From Mycolicibacterium aubagnense (GTDB taxonomy: Bacteria > Actinomycetota > Actinomycetes > Mycobacteriales > Mycobacteriaceae): DNA of 64,000 nucleotides. The stretch lies in NCBI RefSeq assembly GCF_010730955.1, contig NZ_AP022577.1, positions 5,991,482 to 6,055,481 on the forward strand. The letters are read 5' to 3'. Each line of letters starts with the position of its first letter. The first letter of the stretch is position 1. Below the pieces are notes generated by a model. The model saw nothing but the letters and a program-made list of their open reading frames with translations, made no database searches and was not told the DNA's origin. This document shows, piece by piece, positions 42,783 through 52,313 of the stretch. A program made the translations under genes and the position numbers.

Positions 42783-44659
42783 ATCGTCGTGGTCGTGCCG
42801 CTCGGCTTCCTGAATCAGGCCATGCGACACCGCGTGGGGTTCTCGCAGACGGAACGACGGTGCGGTGTTTCGAGGACGGAAATAGCGAGCCGAAAGACTT
42901 CGACTGTTCGCGTTTGACGGTGAGCCCAGAGCTGCAACGCATGTTTGCGGAGGCGTTCGCGAAGCGCACAGCCCCAGGTAGCGGTTTGCGGTCGATGGCG
43001 TCGATCGGGGACACATTTCGATCGACGCGCAAGTTCACGCGCTATCTCGCGAGTTTACCGAGTCCGCCCGCGCGCAGGACGGACCTTCGTCCACACCATA
43101 TCGACGGCTTCTTGGCCGAGCGCCGCGCCGAGGGTTCTGCCGGGACGCTCAACGAGGACCTACGTGGAGTGAAAATGCTGCTGCGCCAGCTTGATTCGTG
43201 GCCTCCCGACATGGCGGTCAAACTCGCCGAGCCGCACCCGCGGCCACCGCATTCGGGTAAGCGCCACGAGAGCTATAGCCGTGCCGAGTTTCAGCGGATC
43301 GCCTCGGCGGCGCGCACGGACCTGCGGCGGGCAGCGCAACGCATCCGAGATCATCGTGCGCTACTGGAGCAGTATAGGTCGGGTGGGCTTGACGACCCAA
43401 CCCGACGGCTTGAGTTGCTCGACTATGTGGAACGGTATGCTGATGTGCCGCGCCGCGGCGGCGATTTCCCAAGCAAATCGCAGCTGACGGCGCAGTGGGT
43501 GCGCGAAGGTGGTTTCGGAGGGACCCGGGAAATTATCTGGTGGGCACATTTGAGTCCGCTGGAGGTCAGCGCCGGCGCGGTCTTGTTGGCTGTGCTGACC
43601 GGGCAGAATCCGTACGTCATCATGAAATGTCCTGCTGGACACCATCGTACCGATGGCGACGCGGGCGGACCGAAGGCCGCCATTGTCGGGATGCGCAAGC
43701 CGCGTCGTCGCAGCCGCGCCGACATGGATGTAGCGCTTGCAGCCACCCCAGATTGGATCAGTACCCCCGACGATCCGACCTCGATGTCGCGCCGCGATGA
43801 ATTGCACACCGCATTCGGTGTCTACATGTTGTTGTGTGAGCTGACCGCATCGAGCCGGCGAATCGAGGGCAGTGGCCGGTTGATGGTTGCCTACTGTTCA
43901 AATGGGACCAATGGTCGGGGTATTCGTGCGTATGGCTCAGCCGAGGGATGGGTTCGGCCGTGGTCGCGCCAACAACGCCTGCTGCTCGACGCGGTTGAGG
44001 GCGCACCCGCCAAACCGCTTGAAGTTTCGCTGGTTCGACTACGAATGACTTACCTTGAGCTGCACCAGAAGCCGGTGGCACACACCGAACAAACCCTTGT
44101 TGACGACTATCTGGGGCGAAACCGTGGCAACCTCGTTGAATACCGCCGCGTTGTTGCTGATGCCTTGGATGATCAGGTGGCAAAAGCTCGGGCTCTGCCC
44201 CTGATGTCCGCGTTATCGGCGGCCGAAGTTACTCAGGCGCAGGCGGACCCAACCGCGTTGGCATCGAAATTATCGTTGTCCCGCACCGATGTTCGCCGGA
44301 TGCTGAAGGGCAAGCTTGACACCGTGATGAACGCCTGCATCGACAATCAGCACGGGCCGCACGGTGACCCGGGCCAGCCCTGTCGGGCATCCTTCATGCT
44401 GTGCCTCAGTTGTCCATGCGCGCGTGCGTTGCCTCGGCATCTACCCGTGCAGACGCTGGTGTTCGACCGTCTGGCTGAACGTCGCCACCACATGACTCCA
44501 CTGGCGTGGACGACCCGGTTTGCACTCCCGCACGCGCAATTATCCGATCTGCTCGCTCGTTATGACGACGACCAGCTCAGCGCCGCGCGCGCCGCAACCA
44601 CAGACACCCATCGCGAGATCGTGGGCCGCTTCCTCAACCGAGAACTGGATATGCGATGA
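42779..44659 (+). CDS. Second recombinase-type protein of the multi-recombinase operon
   Basis: The 626-residue protein has an N-terminal core-binding-like helical domain (FRSTRKFTRYLASLPSPPAR... PHHIDGFLAE), a long middle, and a Cys/His-containing C-terminal patch (CIDNQHGPHGDPGQPCRASF, CLSCPCARALPRHLP). The catalytic R-H-R-H-Y set is not obvious, so activity is unclear. It overlaps the upstream remnant and the next gene by ATGA, and belongs to the Tn554/RIT-type arrangement where several recombinases act together. Expression now depends on promoters within the inserted segment. Confidence 0.75.
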   Translation: MNRRGRAARLPESGHATPRGVLADGTTVRCFEDGNSEPKDFDCSRLTVSPELQRMFAEAFAKRTAPGSGLRSMASIGDTFRSTRKFTRYLASLPSPPARRTDLRPHHIDGFLAERRAEGSAGTLNEDLRGVKMLLRQLDSWPPDMAVKLAEPHPRPPHSGKRHESYSRAEFQRIASAARTDLRRAAQRIRDHRALLEQYRSGGLDDPTRRLELLDYVERYADVPRRGGDFPSKSQLTAQWVREGGFGGTREIIWWAHLSPLEVSAGAVLLAVLTGQNPYVIMKCPAGHHRTDGDAGGPKAAIVGMRKPRRRSRADMDVALAATPDWISTPDDPTSMSRRDELHTAFGVYMLLCELTASSRRIEGSGRLMVAYCSNGTNGRGIRAYGSAEGWVRPWSRQQRLLLDAVEGAPAKPLEVSLVRLRMTYLELHQKPVAHTEQTLVDDYLGRNRGNLVEYRRVVADALDDQVAKARALPLMSALSAAEVTQAQADPTALASKLSLSRTDVRRMLKGKLDTVMNACIDNQHGPHGDPGQPCRASFMLCLSCPCARALPRHLPVQTLVFDRLAERRHHMTPLAWTTRFALPHAQLSDLLARYDDDQLSAARAATTDTHREIVGRFLNRELDMR

Positions 44660-46794
44660 CGACGCAGCGCCGGCGCGCAGCGCTGCACGACGATCAAGTG
44701 GAATGGCCTGACCGGTCCGCGCCTGTGCTCCTGCGACGTGTATTGCGTCCAGATACCGATCCCGCGGGGCTGTCGCGGTACACAGACAACGTGTGGCACT
44801 TCGATCAAGGAATCTTTGAGGAAAGCTCGAAGATCATCAGCGTCAACTTCAAGCCGGCGCCAAAACCTTTGCGAGAATTGGCAAAACACTACATGTGGGT
44901 GCTGATCAATACTGACCCGCCGATGCAGCTGCGGCGTACAACCGCCACTCGCCCGTCGTTGTACACCGTCAGGATGTGCTGGTATCCGTTGCGGATCTTC
45001 CTGAATTGGCTTCACAAACACCGTGTTGCGCGGTTCTGCGATGTCACACCCGAACTGCTGGATGAGTACCTGGTCTATCTGGGTCGCAGCCAGGACGGTG
45101 TGGAGCAGATGCACCGATGCGTCGTCGAGGTCCGTCGACTCTGGGGATACCGCTCGGTGCTACCGGAATCGATGCGGCTACCCGAAATGCCGCCCTGGGG
45201 CGGCGACTCCGCCGGAGTGCTTCTCGGCAACGCCCGCTCATACATGGAGAACCTCACTCCACGCATCAACGAAGACACGATGCAGGCACTGCTGCTGTGG
45301 GCGCTGCGATTCATTGAAGACTTCGCCGACGACATCATCGCCGCCCACGAGGAGTTCCTTTACTTGCACGCACGCGGGCCGGACGTGGCGCCGGGGCCAG
45401 AGCAACCCAAGCCACGGCTGCCACGAGGTGGAGCTATCAAAGTGGTCGCCGATTACACCGAATCGGTTCGGCGCGAACAAGGTTCGTTGCCGGGCAGAAT
45501 CAACGAGGCCGGCGAGCGGGAAATCAACTTTCCGTATGTCGCCAGACTCATCGGCATCCCACGGCTGGCACGGCCGTCTTACTCGATTGCCCAGTCGGTG
45601 TTAGCGGCCTCCGGGTTGCCGATCGATGACGATGCGTACCTGTCCACTCCAGTCACCGCTACGCTGGCTGGACACCCGTGGCATCCGGGACGCTTTTCCT
45701 ACGATCAGACCCGTCAGCTTGTGCGGCATCTGCACACTGCCGGCCTGATAGTGGTCGCCTACCTCTCCGGTGCTCGGCCTGCGGAGATCTTGAACCTGCG
45801 TCGCGGCTGCATCGAACGTGACGATGTCAACGACATGTATCTGATGTCGGGCGTGTACTTCAAGAACGCCGTCGACGAGCAGGGCAACAAGGTGCCCGCT
45901 GGTCTACCGCGGGCCGACCCCTGGGTGGTCGTGCAGCCTGTCGCCCAAGCGATCGCGGTACTCGAACGGCTGCATGACGAAGACCTGTTGTTCACCAACC
46001 GCATTGACCTGACCCGCAATTACGTGCAGCGCCGTTCTGGGGGATTAGCGCTAAACACCCAGGTCGCCACCAACAGCGTGCACCGGTTCATCGATTTCGT
46101 AGACCAGCTCTGCGCCCACCACCAGATCGATCCCATTCCATCGGACCCACACGGCCAGCTGACCATCAGCCGGTTTCGCCGCACATTGGCGTGGTTCATC
46201 CGCCGTCGGCCTCGAGGATTGGTTGCCGCATCAATCCAATACGGCCACGTGCATACCAGGATGATTCAGGGCTATGCCGGTGCGTACGACTCGGGCTTCC
46301 CTGACGAGCTGGCATTCGAGGATTTCCTGGCCCGGTTGGAACAATTCGCCGACGACGAACAGGCCCTGACAGAGGGGGAACGCGTATCCGGACCGGCATC
46401 ACAGACCTACCGTCAGCGCCTGAACGCCGCCAACGGCAAATTCGCCGGTTACACCCTGACCAGCAAAAAGCAGACTCGCGACCTGCTGGCCAATCCGCTG
46501 CTGCAGATCTACCACGGTGAAGGAATGACCTGCGTATTCGATGCGACCAAGGCCGCGTGTCAGCTGCGGGGGGCTCGCGACGATCCGATGGTGACACCCG
46601 ACGTTGACGACTGCCGCCCAGGCTGTCGCAACATCGCCCGGACCGATCGTGACATGGCCACAGTGCAGCAATACCGGGACCGTCTCGCAGTAACAGTGGC
46701 GGACCGCGCCGCCCCACCGCTGCGCCACCAGCGAGAACAACGAGAACTCGACCGCATCGACACCATCATCAAGGAACACGATGAAGGACACTGA
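44656..46794 (+). CDS. Third tyrosine recombinase of the operon (Tn554 TnpB-like)
   Basis: The 712-residue protein contains a core-binding domain (PLRIFLNWLHKHRVARFCDV) and a catalytic domain: Arg in LSGARPAEILNLRRG, an R-x-x-R segment in ISRFRRTLAWFI where HxxR is usual, GHVHTRMI, and Tyr in QGYAG. A C-terminal extension holds four Cys (CVFDATKAACQ, CRPGCRN), probably zinc. Length and layout resemble Tn554 TnpB. It overlaps the upstream gene by ATGA and the downstream gene by 14 bases. Confidence 0.85.
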   Translation: MTTQRRRAALHDDQVEWPDRSAPVLLRRVLRPDTDPAGLSRYTDNVWHFDQGIFEESSKIISVNFKPAPKPLRELAKHYMWVLINTDPPMQLRRTTATRPSLYTVRMCWYPLRIFLNWLHKHRVARFCDVTPELLDEYLVYLGRSQDGVEQMHRCVVEVRRLWGYRSVLPESMRLPEMPPWGGDSAGVLLGNARSYMENLTPRINEDTMQALLLWALRFIEDFADDIIAAHEEFLYLHARGPDVAPGPEQPKPRLPRGGAIKVVADYTESVRREQGSLPGRINEAGEREINFPYVARLIGIPRLARPSYSIAQSVLAASGLPIDDDAYLSTPVTATLAGHPWHPGRFSYDQTRQLVRHLHTAGLIVVAYLSGARPAEILNLRRGCIERDDVNDMYLMSGVYFKNAVDEQGNKVPAGLPRADPWVVVQPVAQAIAVLERLHDEDLLFTNRIDLTRNYVQRRSGGLALNTQVATNSVHRFIDFVDQLCAHHQIDPIPSDPHGQLTISRFRRTLAWFIRRRPRGLVAASIQYGHVHTRMIQGYAGAYDSGFPDELAFEDFLARLEQFADDEQALTEGERVSGPASQTYRQRLNAANGKFAGYTLTSKKQTRDLLANPLLQIYHGEGMTCVFDATKAACQLRGARDDPMVTPDVDDCRPGCRNIARTDRDMATVQQYRDRLAVTVADRAAPPLRHQREQRELDRIDTIIKEHDEGH

Positions 46795-47188
46795 AACGGA
46801 CCCTGTCCGCAAAAAGATCCTGGCCGCCATGGACCGATTACTCGCCGGAAATCCGCTGCGATCCACCGGTCGGCTCAACGTGTCCCAGCTGGCCGTCGAG
46901 GCCGGCGTTGAGCGATGGCACCTCACCCATCAGCACGTCGATCTCAAAGAGATGTTCCAAGCCCACGTCCGCAACGAGGGCACGACGCCAGCCCCGTTCC
47001 GGGGCACCGCCGCGGCGTTCGATGACCTGCACGAAGCACATCGAGCGCTGCAAGCACACTGCGCCGAGCTGGAGCAGCGAATCAAAATGTACGCCAATGT
47101 TATTCAGATGCTCGCCATGGAGCGAGCGACGAGTACGCAAGGGCGCCCGGTGACCGATATCGCTTCGCGGCGGATGCCGCCACGCTAG
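46781..47188 (+). CDS. Small helical DNA-binding-type protein ending the recombinase operon (TnpC-like)
   Basis: The 135-residue protein has an HTH-like part (LNVSQLAVEAGVERWHLTHQ) and a coiled-coil (LHEAHRALQAHCAELEQRIK). Size and place match the TnpC-like third component that helps Tn554-type recombination and orientation. ATG 46781 overlaps the end of the previous gene, so it is co-translated. Confidence 0.75.
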   Translation: MKDTETDPVRKKILAAMDRLLAGNPLRSTGRLNVSQLAVEAGVERWHLTHQHVDLKEMFQAHVRNEGTTPAPFRGTAAAFDDLHEAHRALQAHCAELEQRIKMYANVIQMLAMERATSTQGRPVTDIASRRMPPR

Positions 47189-47329
47189 ATGGGCGCGCCA
47201 GGGCTGATCACGTCGACCGCGGCACGGCGTCGTGTGACATCTTCTGGTCCAGCAGGATTCGGAGCGGCACAACCCCGTCCGGCGGTGACCGGTCAACCGC
47301 GGCTTGGTGCAGCCGTGTGCCCCGGGTTT

Positions 47330-47352
47330 GCGCCGCCACGTGGGGGCGGCGC
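47330..47352. terminator. GC-rich hairpin between convergent genes
   Basis: GCGCCGCC (47330-47337) pairs with GGCGGCGC (47345-47352) around a 7-base loop. It lies between the end of the recombinase operon and the end of the stress-protein operon, convergent, so it could stop both. Confidence 0.6.
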
Positions 47353-47378
47353 GGTCCTGTGTTGTTCCGAATCGTTGT

Positions 47379-48191
47379 TCAGTGGCGGACGATCAGGACC
47401 GAGCAGTAGGGGTGGCTGAGGATGGGGTGGCTGTGTGGTCCGATGATTCGGGTGAGGTGTTTGGCGTCGGCTGCCCCGGTGACGAGTAGCCGGATCGGTA
47501 GCTGGGTTGTGGCCAGATATTCGGTGGCGCTGCATTCGGCGGCGTAGCTGTGCACTTCGACGTCGGGGTAGTGCGGCGTCCAGTGGGCGAGTCGGCGTTC
47601 CAGGATGTCGACGGGCATGAGGCCGGAGTTCCACCGCCATACTCCTATGGCCAGCAGCCGGGCTCGGCGCAGGCGGGCTTCCTCGAAACCTCGGCGCACG
47701 ACTTCGTCATTGTCGGGTTTGTCATCGACCACTACGACGATCGAGCTGCGCGGGCCGGGATCGCCGTCGCGGCGAACGATCGCCACCGGGCATTTTGCCT
47801 GGTTGGCCAAGGTTAGGGCGGTCGAGCCCAGGATGTGGCTGGCCAGGTATCCGATTCCGACCGATCCGACCGCGATCAGTTGTGCGTGGCGCGATTCGTC
47901 GATGAGGGCGGTGTCCACGTCACCGCAGGCAATGCGGGTGCTCACGCGGGCTTGGGGTGCGTGGCGGCTTAGGGCGGCATGAGCTTGACGCAGGACTGTC
48001 TCGCCTTGCGCGCGTTGCGCTGCAACGTCGTCGGCCACACGTGGGTCGCGGCCGGTCTCGAGGACGTGGACGAGCCGTAGCTGTGCACCGCAGCTGAGGC
48101 TTTCGGTCAGCGCCCATCGGGCCGCGCCGATCGCTGCCGCAGAACCGTCGATGCCCACCACGATAGGGGCGGTGTTCTCGGTGTGCGTCAT
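47379..48191 (-). CDS. Universal stress protein, two tandem UspA domains
   Basis: The 270-residue protein has two UspA folds. The first begins IVVGIDGSAAAIGAARWALT and has the ATP-binding G-S-V-G-I-G-Y-x9-G-S-T/A segment (VGSVGIGYLASHILGSTALT) then CPVAIVR; the second begins SIVVVVDDKPDNDEVVRRGF and is more divergent (TGAADAKHLTRIIGPHSHPI). Mycobacteria have many such ATP-binding proteins tied to hypoxia and stress. It overlaps the ABC ATPase gene by four bases, so it is the last gene of that operon. Confidence 0.92.
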   Translation of the reverse strand: MTHTENTAPIVVGIDGSAAAIGAARWALTESLSCGAQLRLVHVLETGRDPRVADDVAAQRAQGETVLRQAHAALSRHAPQARVSTRIACGDVDTALIDESRHAQLIAVGSVGIGYLASHILGSTALTLANQAKCPVAIVRRDGDPGPRSSIVVVVDDKPDNDEVVRRGFEEARLRRARLLAIGVWRWNSGLMPVDILERRLAHWTPHYPDVEVHSYAAECSATEYLATTQLPIRLLVTGAADAKHLTRIIGPHSHPILSHPYCSVLIVRH

Positions 48192-49615
48192 GGGGTCTCC
48201 ACGTTGTCGTGACGCGACCGGTCGTGCATTACCGGGACGATATTGGACGGATGCGCTTGTGCCCTAGGGCCTTCGGACCCCGGCACGAGGGCAGCCTGGT
48301 GGGGCATATCGGGTTGATCACCGCGGGCGGCGACGATTTGGGAGCGGTGATCGTAGGTGAGTATTCCGACGTAGCGTCCCCAGGTGATCAGGGTGTGCAT
48401 GGTGGCTTCGGCGTCGCGGCGGTCGAGAGCGTCTTCGAGTTCTTCGGTGAACCTTCTCCTGGGTGCTTGGTGGTTGGGGCGCTCGTTGAGTACGCGTTCG
48501 ACGTGGGTGGCCAGCGGGACAAATCTGAGGAGGTGCTCGGCGAATAGGCGCTTGCGGGCGTCGGGGGTGCTCGTCGCGAAGACACGTCCGGCCGCGGTGA
48601 GGGTCAGCGAATCCGCTTTGAACTCAGCGAATTCCAGGATGTGCAGAGCCTCGGCCACGGGCAGGAGGTGATCGATGGGAATCTTCAGTGCCTCGGCGAC
48701 CGTCGCTACGGTGGCGTGCCCGTCGAAGGTGGGTGCGGTGAGCGCCTGGCTGAGCGCGCTGATTTGGGCGATGCTGGCGGTGGGTAGGGGTTGGGCGATG
48801 CCGGCCCCGGATTCCTTGCGGGCGCGGATTGATTCCACGGCGCGTGCGGTCAGTGTCGAGTGGATTTCGTCGACGGCGTCGCGGAACGCCGAATCGAGCC
48901 GATCGCGGGGCTGCGGCAGGCTGAGGGGAAGTTCTAGGCTGATCCGTCCGGGATTGGAGGCCAGCACCAGGATTCGGTCGCACATGAGTACCGCTTCTTC
49001 GATGTTGTGGGTGACCATCAGCACCGACTTGGTTGGCGGTTGACGGCTGGACCATAGATCGAGGAAGTCGGTGCGCAGGGTTTCGGCGGTCAGCACGTCC
49101 AGCGCGGAAAACGGTTCGTCCATCAGCAAAATGATGGGCTCGATGACGGTGGCCCGGGCGAAGCCGACTCGCTGACGCATCCCGCCAGACAGTTCGCGTG
49201 GGTAGGCGTGTTCGAAGCCTTGCAGCCCAATGTTATTGATGGCTTTGGTGGCCCGCCGGTTGGCATCCTCCGGGTCGACGCCGAGGGCGTCGAGACCGGC
49301 TTCGACATTTTGCTGCACGGTCAGCCACGGAAACAACGCGAATGTCTGAAACACCATGGCCATGCCGTCGGGTGGCCGTGTCACGGGTTGTCCGAGATAG
49401 GTCACCTGCCCGCGGGTGGGTTTCATCAGGCCATCGGCGATACGCAGCAGTGTGGATTTGCCGGAACCGGAGCGGCCGAGCAGTCCAAGGATCTCGCCGT
49501 CGTGCAGGGTGAGGTTGATGTCCTCGAGCACCGTCAGCGGATTGTCGGCGCCCGTCGCGAAGGTCATGCTGACGTTCTCAAGCTGCAGTACTGGCTCTGT
49601 GTTGTGCTCGTCCAC
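48188..49615 (-). CDS. ABC transporter ATP-binding protein with C-terminal AAA-associated domain
   Basis: The 475-residue protein is a nitrate/sulfonate/taurine-type ABC ATPase: Walker A GRSGSGKST (47-55), Q-loop FQTFALFPWL, signature LSGGMRQRVG, Walker B ILLMDEPFSALD and the switch His in MVTHNIEEA. Beyond residue 260 is an extra domain (IAQISALSQALTAPTFDGHA... LHILEFAEFKADSLTLTAAG) of the AAA-associated type found with such transporters. It powers the double permease encoded just upstream. No solute-binding protein is present. Confidence 0.92.
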   Translation of the reverse strand: MDEHNTEPVLQLENVSMTFATGADNPLTVLEDINLTLHDGEILGLLGRSGSGKSTLLRIADGLMKPTRGQVTYLGQPVTRPPDGMAMVFQTFALFPWLTVQQNVEAGLDALGVDPEDANRRATKAINNIGLQGFEHAYPRELSGGMRQRVGFARATVIEPIILLMDEPFSALDVLTAETLRTDFLDLWSSRQPPTKSVLMVTHNIEEAVLMCDRILVLASNPGRISLELPLSLPQPRDRLDSAFRDAVDEIHSTLTARAVESIRARKESGAGIAQPLPTASIAQISALSQALTAPTFDGHATVATVAEALKIPIDHLLPVAEALHILEFAEFKADSLTLTAAGRVFATSTPDARKRLFAEHLLRFVPLATHVERVLNERPNHQAPRRRFTEELEDALDRRDAEATMHTLITWGRYVGILTYDHRSQIVAARGDQPDMPHQAALVPGSEGPRAQAHPSNIVPVMHDRSRHDNVETP

Positions 49616-49627
49616 CGTGAATTCCTT

Positions 49628-51364
49628 CTAATCCAGCCTGGTGCGGCGTTCGGCGAGAGCGTAGAGCGGCCGCCAAAAGGCCCGGTTCATGGCGATGACC
49701 ATCACCGACATCACTGCCACGCCCAAGACGATGCGCGGGAAGTCGCCTCGGTAGGTGTTGTCGGCGATGTAGGCGCCCAGGCCGGAGCCGTTGAGCTTGG
49801 TCGAACCCCAGCTGACGATTTCGGCGACGATGCTGGCATTCCAGGCCCCGCCGGAGGCGGTGATCGCGCCGGTGACGTAGAAGGGGAACACGCCGGGCAG
49901 CATGACGTCGCGCCACCAACGCCAGCCGTGGATGTGGAAACTGGATGCCGCCTCGCGGAAGTCGGTGGGAAATGCGGTCGCGCCGGCGATCACGTTGAAC
50001 AAGATGTACCACTGCGCGCCGAGGATCATCAACGGGCTCAACCAGATTCGCGGATCGGCATGGAAGTTCACGATCAGGAACACCACGACCGGGAACAGCA
50101 GATTCGCGGGGAACGCGGCCAGGAACTGCGCCACGGGCTGGACTTTTTCGGCGAGAGTGGGTCGCAGTCCGACGAACACCCCGATCGGTACCCAGATCAG
50201 CGACGCCAACGCGACCAGGACCAGCACGCGCAGCAATGTGAGGCCCCCGTTGGATACCGCAGTCTGCACGTCGCGCCAGTGCAGCGCGGATGCCTCGTGG
50301 CGGACTAATACCGCCGCAGCCCAGCCCACCACGGCGGCGATCAGGGCGAACCAGACCATGTCGACCAGTCGGCGCGTACGGGAGCCCAGCGCAGGGCGCG
50401 GCAGGTTCACCGGCGGATTCAGTCGCATCCGGCCGGCCCGATTTAGGCCGCGGCCCAGCGGCGCCACTGCCGCGCGCAGGTGCGATGCGCGAGTGAACAG
50501 GCTGTAGACGACACTACGGGGAAAGACTTGCGCCGCAGCCTGCTCGTAGCGAAACCTTTCCGCCCACACCACCATCGGCCGAAACAGGATCTGGTCGATG
50601 AGCAGAATCGTCGCGGTCATCGCCATGATCGCCCACCCCACCGCACCCAAATTGCGGTTCTGTATCGCCAATGCGACATAGGAGCCGACGCCGGGAAGCG
50701 ACACCTGGACATTGCCCACCGAGATCGCTTCGGCGGCCACGACGAAGAACCAGCCGCCCGACATCGACATCATCATGTTCCACACCAGCCCGGGCACCGC
50801 GAACGGTGCTTCCAGCCGCCAAAACCGTTGCCATCCCGAGAATCGGAAGCCGCGGGCTGCCTCGTCAAGGTCGGTGGGCAGCGTACGCAGCGACTGGTAG
50901 AAACTGAACGCCATGTTCCAGGCCTGGCTGGTGAACACCGCGAAAATGGCGGCCAGCTCCGGCCCCAGGATCCGCCCGGGGAACAGCGATACGAAAAACG
51001 CGACCGTGAAGGACAGATACCCGAGAATCGGCACCGACTGCAGCACATCCAGCAGCGGGATGAGGACCATCTCCGCGCGGCGGCTTTTGGCCGCCGCCGT
51101 CGCATAGGTCAGTGTGAACACCAACGAGGCGATCATCGCCGTCAACATCCGCAACGTGGTTCGCAGCGCATAGCCCGGCAACGCCGCTGGCGACAGTGAG
51201 ATTGCCGGTTGATGTGTCATCACGAAGGAACCCGACAACGCATGGGCGCCGACACCGACCAACGTCAGCAGCGCAAGCAGTAACACCATTGCGGCCGCAT
51301 CGCGCCAGTTCATGCCGCGGTCATGCCCAACCCGGCCAATCAGCACCTCGACGTGATGCTCCAC
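49628..51364 (-). CDS. ABC permease with two fused membrane domains
   Basis: This protein of about 578 residues has two BPD_transp_1 units in tandem: each has several membrane helices and an EAA loop, EAARGFRFSGWQRFWRLEAP in the first and EAASSFHIHGWRWWRDVMLP in the second. It would form a complete permease core by itself with the downstream ATPase. GTG 51364 is chosen because of GGGAGCGAA; ATG 51313 is an alternative. The family resembles the nitrate/sulfonate/bicarbonate importers, but without a binding protein the substrate is unknown. Operon order: permease, ATPase, universal stress protein. Confidence 0.88.
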   Translation of the reverse strand: MEHHVEVLIGRVGHDRGMNWRDAAAMVLLLALLTLVGVGAHALSGSFVMTHQPAISLSPAALPGYALRTTLRMLTAMIASLVFTLTYATAAAKSRRAEMVLIPLLDVLQSVPILGYLSFTVAFFVSLFPGRILGPELAAIFAVFTSQAWNMAFSFYQSLRTLPTDLDEAARGFRFSGWQRFWRLEAPFAVPGLVWNMMMSMSGGWFFVVAAEAISVGNVQVSLPGVGSYVALAIQNRNLGAVGWAIMAMTATILLIDQILFRPMVVWAERFRYEQAAAQVFPRSVVYSLFTRASHLRAAVAPLGRGLNRAGRMRLNPPVNLPRPALGSRTRRLVDMVWFALIAAVVGWAAAVLVRHEASALHWRDVQTAVSNGGLTLLRVLVLVALASLIWVPIGVFVGLRPTLAEKVQPVAQFLAAFPANLLFPVVVFLIVNFHADPRIWLSPLMILGAQWYILFNVIAGATAFPTDFREAASSFHIHGWRWWRDVMLPGVFPFYVTGAITASGGAWNASIVAEIVSWGSTKLNGSGLGAYIADNTYRGDFPRIVLGVAVMSVMVIAMNRAFWRPLYALAERRTRLD

Positions 51365-51428
51365 TTCGCTCCCATTCCGAATCCTGGCCCGACCCCGCAA
51401 TCCTTGGCCGGGAGGCAGGGCCTGCTGG

Positions 51429-51803
51429 TTAAGCCTGTGCGATCCATTCGCGGGCTACGTCGGCGTCGGCCTCGGAAAACGCCCGGTAGGTGCCCGGCCA
51501 GAGGAACCCAAACAGCTCGCTGAACTTCGCGATGGGCTTGGCCCAGGCGACGTCGGTGACCACGGCGCAGCGTTCCCAGTCGAAGAAATGGGCGAAGCCG
51601 AGCTTCTGATCCTCCCAAATGGCGCCCGGGTCAAAGCCTTCCACGTCAGGGGCGATCTCAACGTAGATACGCAATTTCTCATGACGGCGCAGCCGGTCGT
51701 CGAAGTCAGGTATCAGGACCTTCTCGTAATCAGCCCTCGTTACCTGACCGTGGTACGCAAACGCTGCGACATTGTCGGGAAAGCCCGTCAGCAGCTCGAT
51801 CAT
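51429..51803 (-). CDS. SpoIIAA-like (STAS-related) protein
   Basis: The 124-residue protein MIELLTGFPDNVAAFAYHGQ ... LGFAHFFDWERCAVVTDVAW and PIAKFSELFGFLWPGTYRAF matches the SpoIIAA-like family (SpoIIAA-like/STAS fold, about 120 residues), found in many bacteria as small cytosolic proteins of unclear role. GGAGGAGGAATTG before ATG 51803 is a very strong ribosome site. It precedes the ABC operon in the same direction. Confidence 0.82.
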   Translation of the reverse strand: MIELLTGFPDNVAAFAYHGQVTRADYEKVLIPDFDDRLRRHEKLRIYVEIAPDVEGFDPGAIWEDQKLGFAHFFDWERCAVVTDVAWAKPIAKFSELFGFLWPGTYRAFSEADADVAREWIAQA

Positions 51804-52313
51804 CAATTCCTCCTCCACGCTGAGCGTCCCGGCGGCCTGCTGCTCGTGGTCCCATGTTGCGTCCTGCGGACAGGCGCCTGGGATTACGAAACACGAGGTA
51901 TGGCTTCGGCGTTGAGCGATCTCGGCGTTCGGTGTGTGAGTTGGTTGTCCACTCGACACTGTCGAAGCTGCGGCCGGTCAGGCTAGGGAACAAAGGCCTC
52001 ACCAACGTCCACGGCCGCGTTATTCCCGTCCCGTTCACTAGTTAGCCACATATTGTTTCGAATTACGTCACCCTGTGTGAAACTGAGGGATTGAACAGGG
52101 GGGCGGATGCGGACGTGCGGGAGCGAATGTGGTTGCGCGGGGCCGGATTCTGGTCGCTGACTAGTGGCGCCCGATTGAGGGACTTCGGTCCCTACCGGCG
52201 TGTTGCCGCCGCGCAGTGAGATAGCCGTACTGGCACAGACGATCCTCACAGCCGTGTCACGACGTTTGTGTCACGTCATCGCCTGGCGATGCGCTCACTC
52301 AACGGAGGTAGCC
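51804..52313. other. 510-bp divergent promoter region, no gene seen
   Basis: Between the SpoIIAA-like gene and the plus-strand metal-transport genes. Open frames here look like shadows. Promoters for both directions are expected but I cannot place them with confidence. Confidence 0.4.

Noticed and set aside
49208..50308. 366-codon plus-strand frame
   Set aside because: Antisense to the ABC operon; Gly/His/Asp-rich shadow of membrane-protein codons.
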